This document shows positions 61,969 through 64,000 of a DNA stretch of 64,000 bases, piece after piece. The first letter of the stretch is position 1. Every line of letters starts with the position of its first letter. The notes under the pieces are model-generated. The model was given only the letters and a program-made list of their open reading frames with translations, was not told where the DNA came from and did not search any database. Origin of the DNA: Bacteroidota bacterium (lineage in GTDB: Bacteria > Bacteroidota > Bacteroidia > B-17B0 > Aurantibacillaceae); contig JAUXTT010000012.1 in assembly GCA_030684395.1 (NCBI GenBank), positions 23,951 to 87,950 on the forward strand, in the 5' to 3' direction. A program made the translations under genes and the position numbers.

Positions 61969-64000
61969 TTAGACTCTGATCCCAATTACCAATACATCAT
62001 CTACTTGTTCATTGGTTCCCTTCCATTTTAGGAATTCGGTTTCCATGATCTTCTTTTGGGTTTCGGTGGTTTGGGTTTGCATAGAGTTCATTAACTCTTG
62101 CATACGTTTATATTTGAATTTCTTACCCTTTGGTCCGCCAAACTGATCTGCATAGCCATCAGAGAACAAATAGATTATATCACCTTTTTTTGCGGTTAAT
62201 GTATAAACATTAAATTTCTTAATACTATCTTCAATAAAAGCGCCAACAGGGAATTTATCTCCTTTAATTTCATAAAAACCTTCTCCTGAAAACACATACA
62301 CAGGGTTAAATGCACCTGAATATTTAATTTCACCTGATTTTTTATCTATCCGTAACAAAGAAACATCCATACCATCTTTTATGGATGATTCGTTGAATGA
62401 CTGATGCAATGATTGAGTTAACCAAAGATTAACCGCATCTAGTATTTCATTAGGCTCAAAAATACCTTTTTCCAACACCGCTTTATTAAGTAAATTAAAA
62501 TTCACTATCGACATTAATGCCCCGGGAACTCCATGACCGGTACAATCCGCTGCGGCCAGAAAAATAAAATTCTCAGTTTCCTCAATCCAGTAGAAATCAC
62601 CACTTAGTATATCCTTAGGTTTGTAGAGCACAAACGAATCCGGTAAAATTGAATACCACATTTTATCGGGCGGGAAGATTGCTTCTTGAATGCGTTTTGA
62701 ATACTTTATACTATCTGTAATATCCTTATGCTGTTCTTCAATGATCTGATTCTTTTCAGAAAGCTCCTTATTTGCTTTTCGTCTGATTCTGTTTTGTCGT
62801 ACCAAAACAAAAGCTACTATAGCCAGTACTCCCAAGCCCACTACAACAAGTGCTATTATCAACCGTTGCCTGCTTTGTTCAACCTTTCCTATTTCCAATT
62901 GCTGGTTCAGAATTTTATTTTCTTTTTCCTTTTTATCTACTTCATATTTTTTTTCAAGTTCATTGATACTGTGCTGATTTTCCTGATTTAACAACGAATC
63001 ATCGATTAACATATGCATTTCCAGATCATCGTATGCATCCTTTGTATTTCCAAGATCATATTTTATAGCAGCCCTGTTAAATAGTAAGCTGGAAACATTG
63101 GTTTTATTATTTCTTTTGTTTTCAATTTCAAAAGCTTTGTTTATGTATATCAATGCCTTATCGTACTGTTTTTGAGTTCTGAATAGCTCTGCCCCATTCG
63201 AATAATTGTTGCTTAAGAAACTTGAATCTTTTAGTTCTTCATATATTTCAATCGCTTTGTTGTTTAATTCAATTGCCTGAGTCAAATCATTTTTTTGATA
63301 CATTAATTTGCAATAATTAGTATAAGCGTTAGCTAAAGACCTTTTCAAATCATACTTAGAACAAAGGCTAATTGCTTTTTTCAGGCTTGTTTCTGCTTTA
63401 TAATAATTTTTTGTTTCTATATAAGCTAAAGCAAGGTTGCTAAGTGTAGTCCCTACTGATTTTTGATCGTTTCTAGCTGAATAAATTTCAATTTCTTTTT
63501 CCCAATATTCAGCAGCTTTATCAAAATGCCCAATAAAATAATTCATAGAAGCCAGGTCCCCAAAGCCGACTGCAATTTTATTATCATCATCCATTTGCTC
63601 CCATATTTTCTGTGCTTCCAGATAATAATTGGTTGCTTTGGTATAATCTCCAAGTATTAAGTTCATTCTTGCCAATTGACGAAAGGACAGGCCAATACCT
63701 TTTGTGAACCCTACCTTTTGTGATAAAAAAAGTAAGTCTGAGGCAAGTTTCAAAGATTGAGCATTTTTTTCATTATGAAGGTAAGCTCTTGAAAGGCTGA
63801 TTCCGGCCATCACCTTCTTTTCATCGTTATTTGTATTTTGAGCCAATGTATATGCTTTAAAAGCATACTCTTCCATTTTTTTATAGTCAACATTTTGCTC
63901 TAGCGGATCAACAATATGTTTTAAATAAAAGTTAACTTTTTCTGTATCAGTTGTAATTTTATTTACAATGTTGAGCAATGAATCAATATTTTGCCCAAAA
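61969..64000 (-). CDS. TPR-SpoIIE protein phosphatase, 5' end outside the window
   Basis: The frame is open to the window edge (FGQNIDSLLNIV before the first possible start, a TTG at 63978), so the gene is partial at its 5' end. The visible part has at least seven TPR-like repeats (about 30-330 from 63978), one membrane helix (LIIALVVVGLGVLAIVAFV), a coiled coil (KELSEKNQIIEEQHKDI), and a PP2C-type SpoIIE domain (DILSGDFYWIEE, AAADCTGHGVPGALMS, LFSDGYADQFGG). It likely dephosphorylates an anti-anti-sigma-type protein, in response to a ligand seen by the TPR region. The STAS-like proteins elsewhere in the window are conceivable substrates, but no linkage supports this. Confidence 0.9.
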   Translation of the reverse strand, partial: FGQNIDSLLNIVNKITTDTEKVNFYLKHIVDPLEQNVDYKKMEEYAFKAYTLAQNTNNDEKKVMAGISLSRAYLHNEKNAQSLKLASDLLFLSQKVGFTKGIGLSFRQLARMNLILGDYTKATNYYLEAQKIWEQMDDDNKIAVGFGDLASMNYFIGHFDKAAEYWEKEIEIYSARNDQKSVGTTLSNLALAYIETKNYYKAETSLKKAISLCSKYDLKRSLANAYTNYCKLMYQKNDLTQAIELNNKAIEIYEELKDSSFLSNNYSNGAELFRTQKQYDKALIYINKAFEIENKRNNKTNVSSLLFNRAAIKYDLGNTKDAYDDLEMHMLIDDSLLNQENQHSINELEKKYEVDKKEKENKILNQQLEIGKVEQSRQRLIIALVVVGLGVLAIVAFVLVRQNRIRRKANKELSEKNQIIEEQHKDITDSIKYSKRIQEAIFPPDKMWYSILPDSFVLYKPKDILSGDFYWIEETENFIFLAAADCTGHGVPGALMSIVNFNLLNKAVLEKGIFEPNEILDAVNLWLTQSLHQSFNESSIKDGMDVSLLRIDKKSGEIKYSGAFNPVYVFSGEGFYEIKGDKFPVGAFIEDSIKKFNVYTLTAKKGDIIYLFSDGYADQFGGPKGKKFKYKRMQELMNSMQTQTTETQKKIMETEFLKWKGTNEQVDDVLVIGIRV

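Overview
The window reads as AT-rich chromosomal DNA of a member of the phylum Bacteroidota, probably a free-living or wastewater-type Flavobacteriales/Sphingobacteriales-like lineage. The support is: type IX secretion (T9SS) C-terminal sorting domains on two secreted proteases; Rho with a long Asn/Gln-rich insert; OmpA proteins with PD40 and TPR segments; acpP-fabF-rnc gene order; many promoters of the Bacteroidota form TTTG-N17..19-TAnnTTTG; and few Shine-Dalgarno sequences. I see no transposase, phage gene, CRISPR array, rRNA or tRNA. The lineage is an inference from gene content, since no marker gene can be compared here.

Layout. 1-4.5 kb: tandem paralogous M43 metalloproteases with PKD and T9SS domains. 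4.6-9.2 kb: a PLP trans-sulfuration enzyme, an ArsC/Spx-like protein, hisS and a phosphohexomutase. 9.3-13.4 kb: a minus-strand SPFH, M48 peptidase and outer-membrane barrel operon. 13.6-18.4 kb: a promoter, SAM-I riboswitch and terminator in front of a class I methyltransferase and cobalamin-dependent methionine synthase (metH). 18.4-21.1 kb: a STAS-like protein, an acyltransferase and a DUF3108 protein. 21.1-23.7 kb: rho, a 50-residue lipoprotein and a DUF4199 membrane protein. 23.7-25.8 kb: a block of dispersed palindromes, a paaD homologue preceded by a coupled 33-residue membrane peptide, and a secreted protein without an ATG. 25.9-31 kb: dnaX, an M16 protease and small secreted proteins. 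32-38.9 kb: an oxidoreductase, a VOC protein, a divergent rsmH paralogue, a J-KTSC protein, a DEAD-box helicase, a GyrI-like protein and two tandem STAS-like paralogues. 39.2-41.5 kb: acpP-fabF-rnc. 41.5-49.9 kb: an OmpA/PD40 protein, a WG-repeat protein, a NUDIX hydrolase, YajQ and an M15 dipeptidase. 49.9-55.7 kb: GNAT, YjbR, superoxide dismutase, a TM2 protein and a sixA-ppk1-ppx polyphosphate cluster. 55.7-64 kb: an orphan antitoxin beside a decayed reading frame, a thioester alpha-2-macroglobulin, and a TPR-SpoIIE phosphatase that runs off the window.

The points most worth following are the riboswitch whose terminator ends on the start codon of the regulated methyltransferase, a dispersed-repeat sequence read in frame inside dnaX, the Rho low-complexity insert with three perfect octapeptide repeats, two unlisted small genes (24829-24930 and 21645-21797), and a diverse set of extragenic palindromes. 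I did not find a clearly novel multi-gene defence or mobile system.
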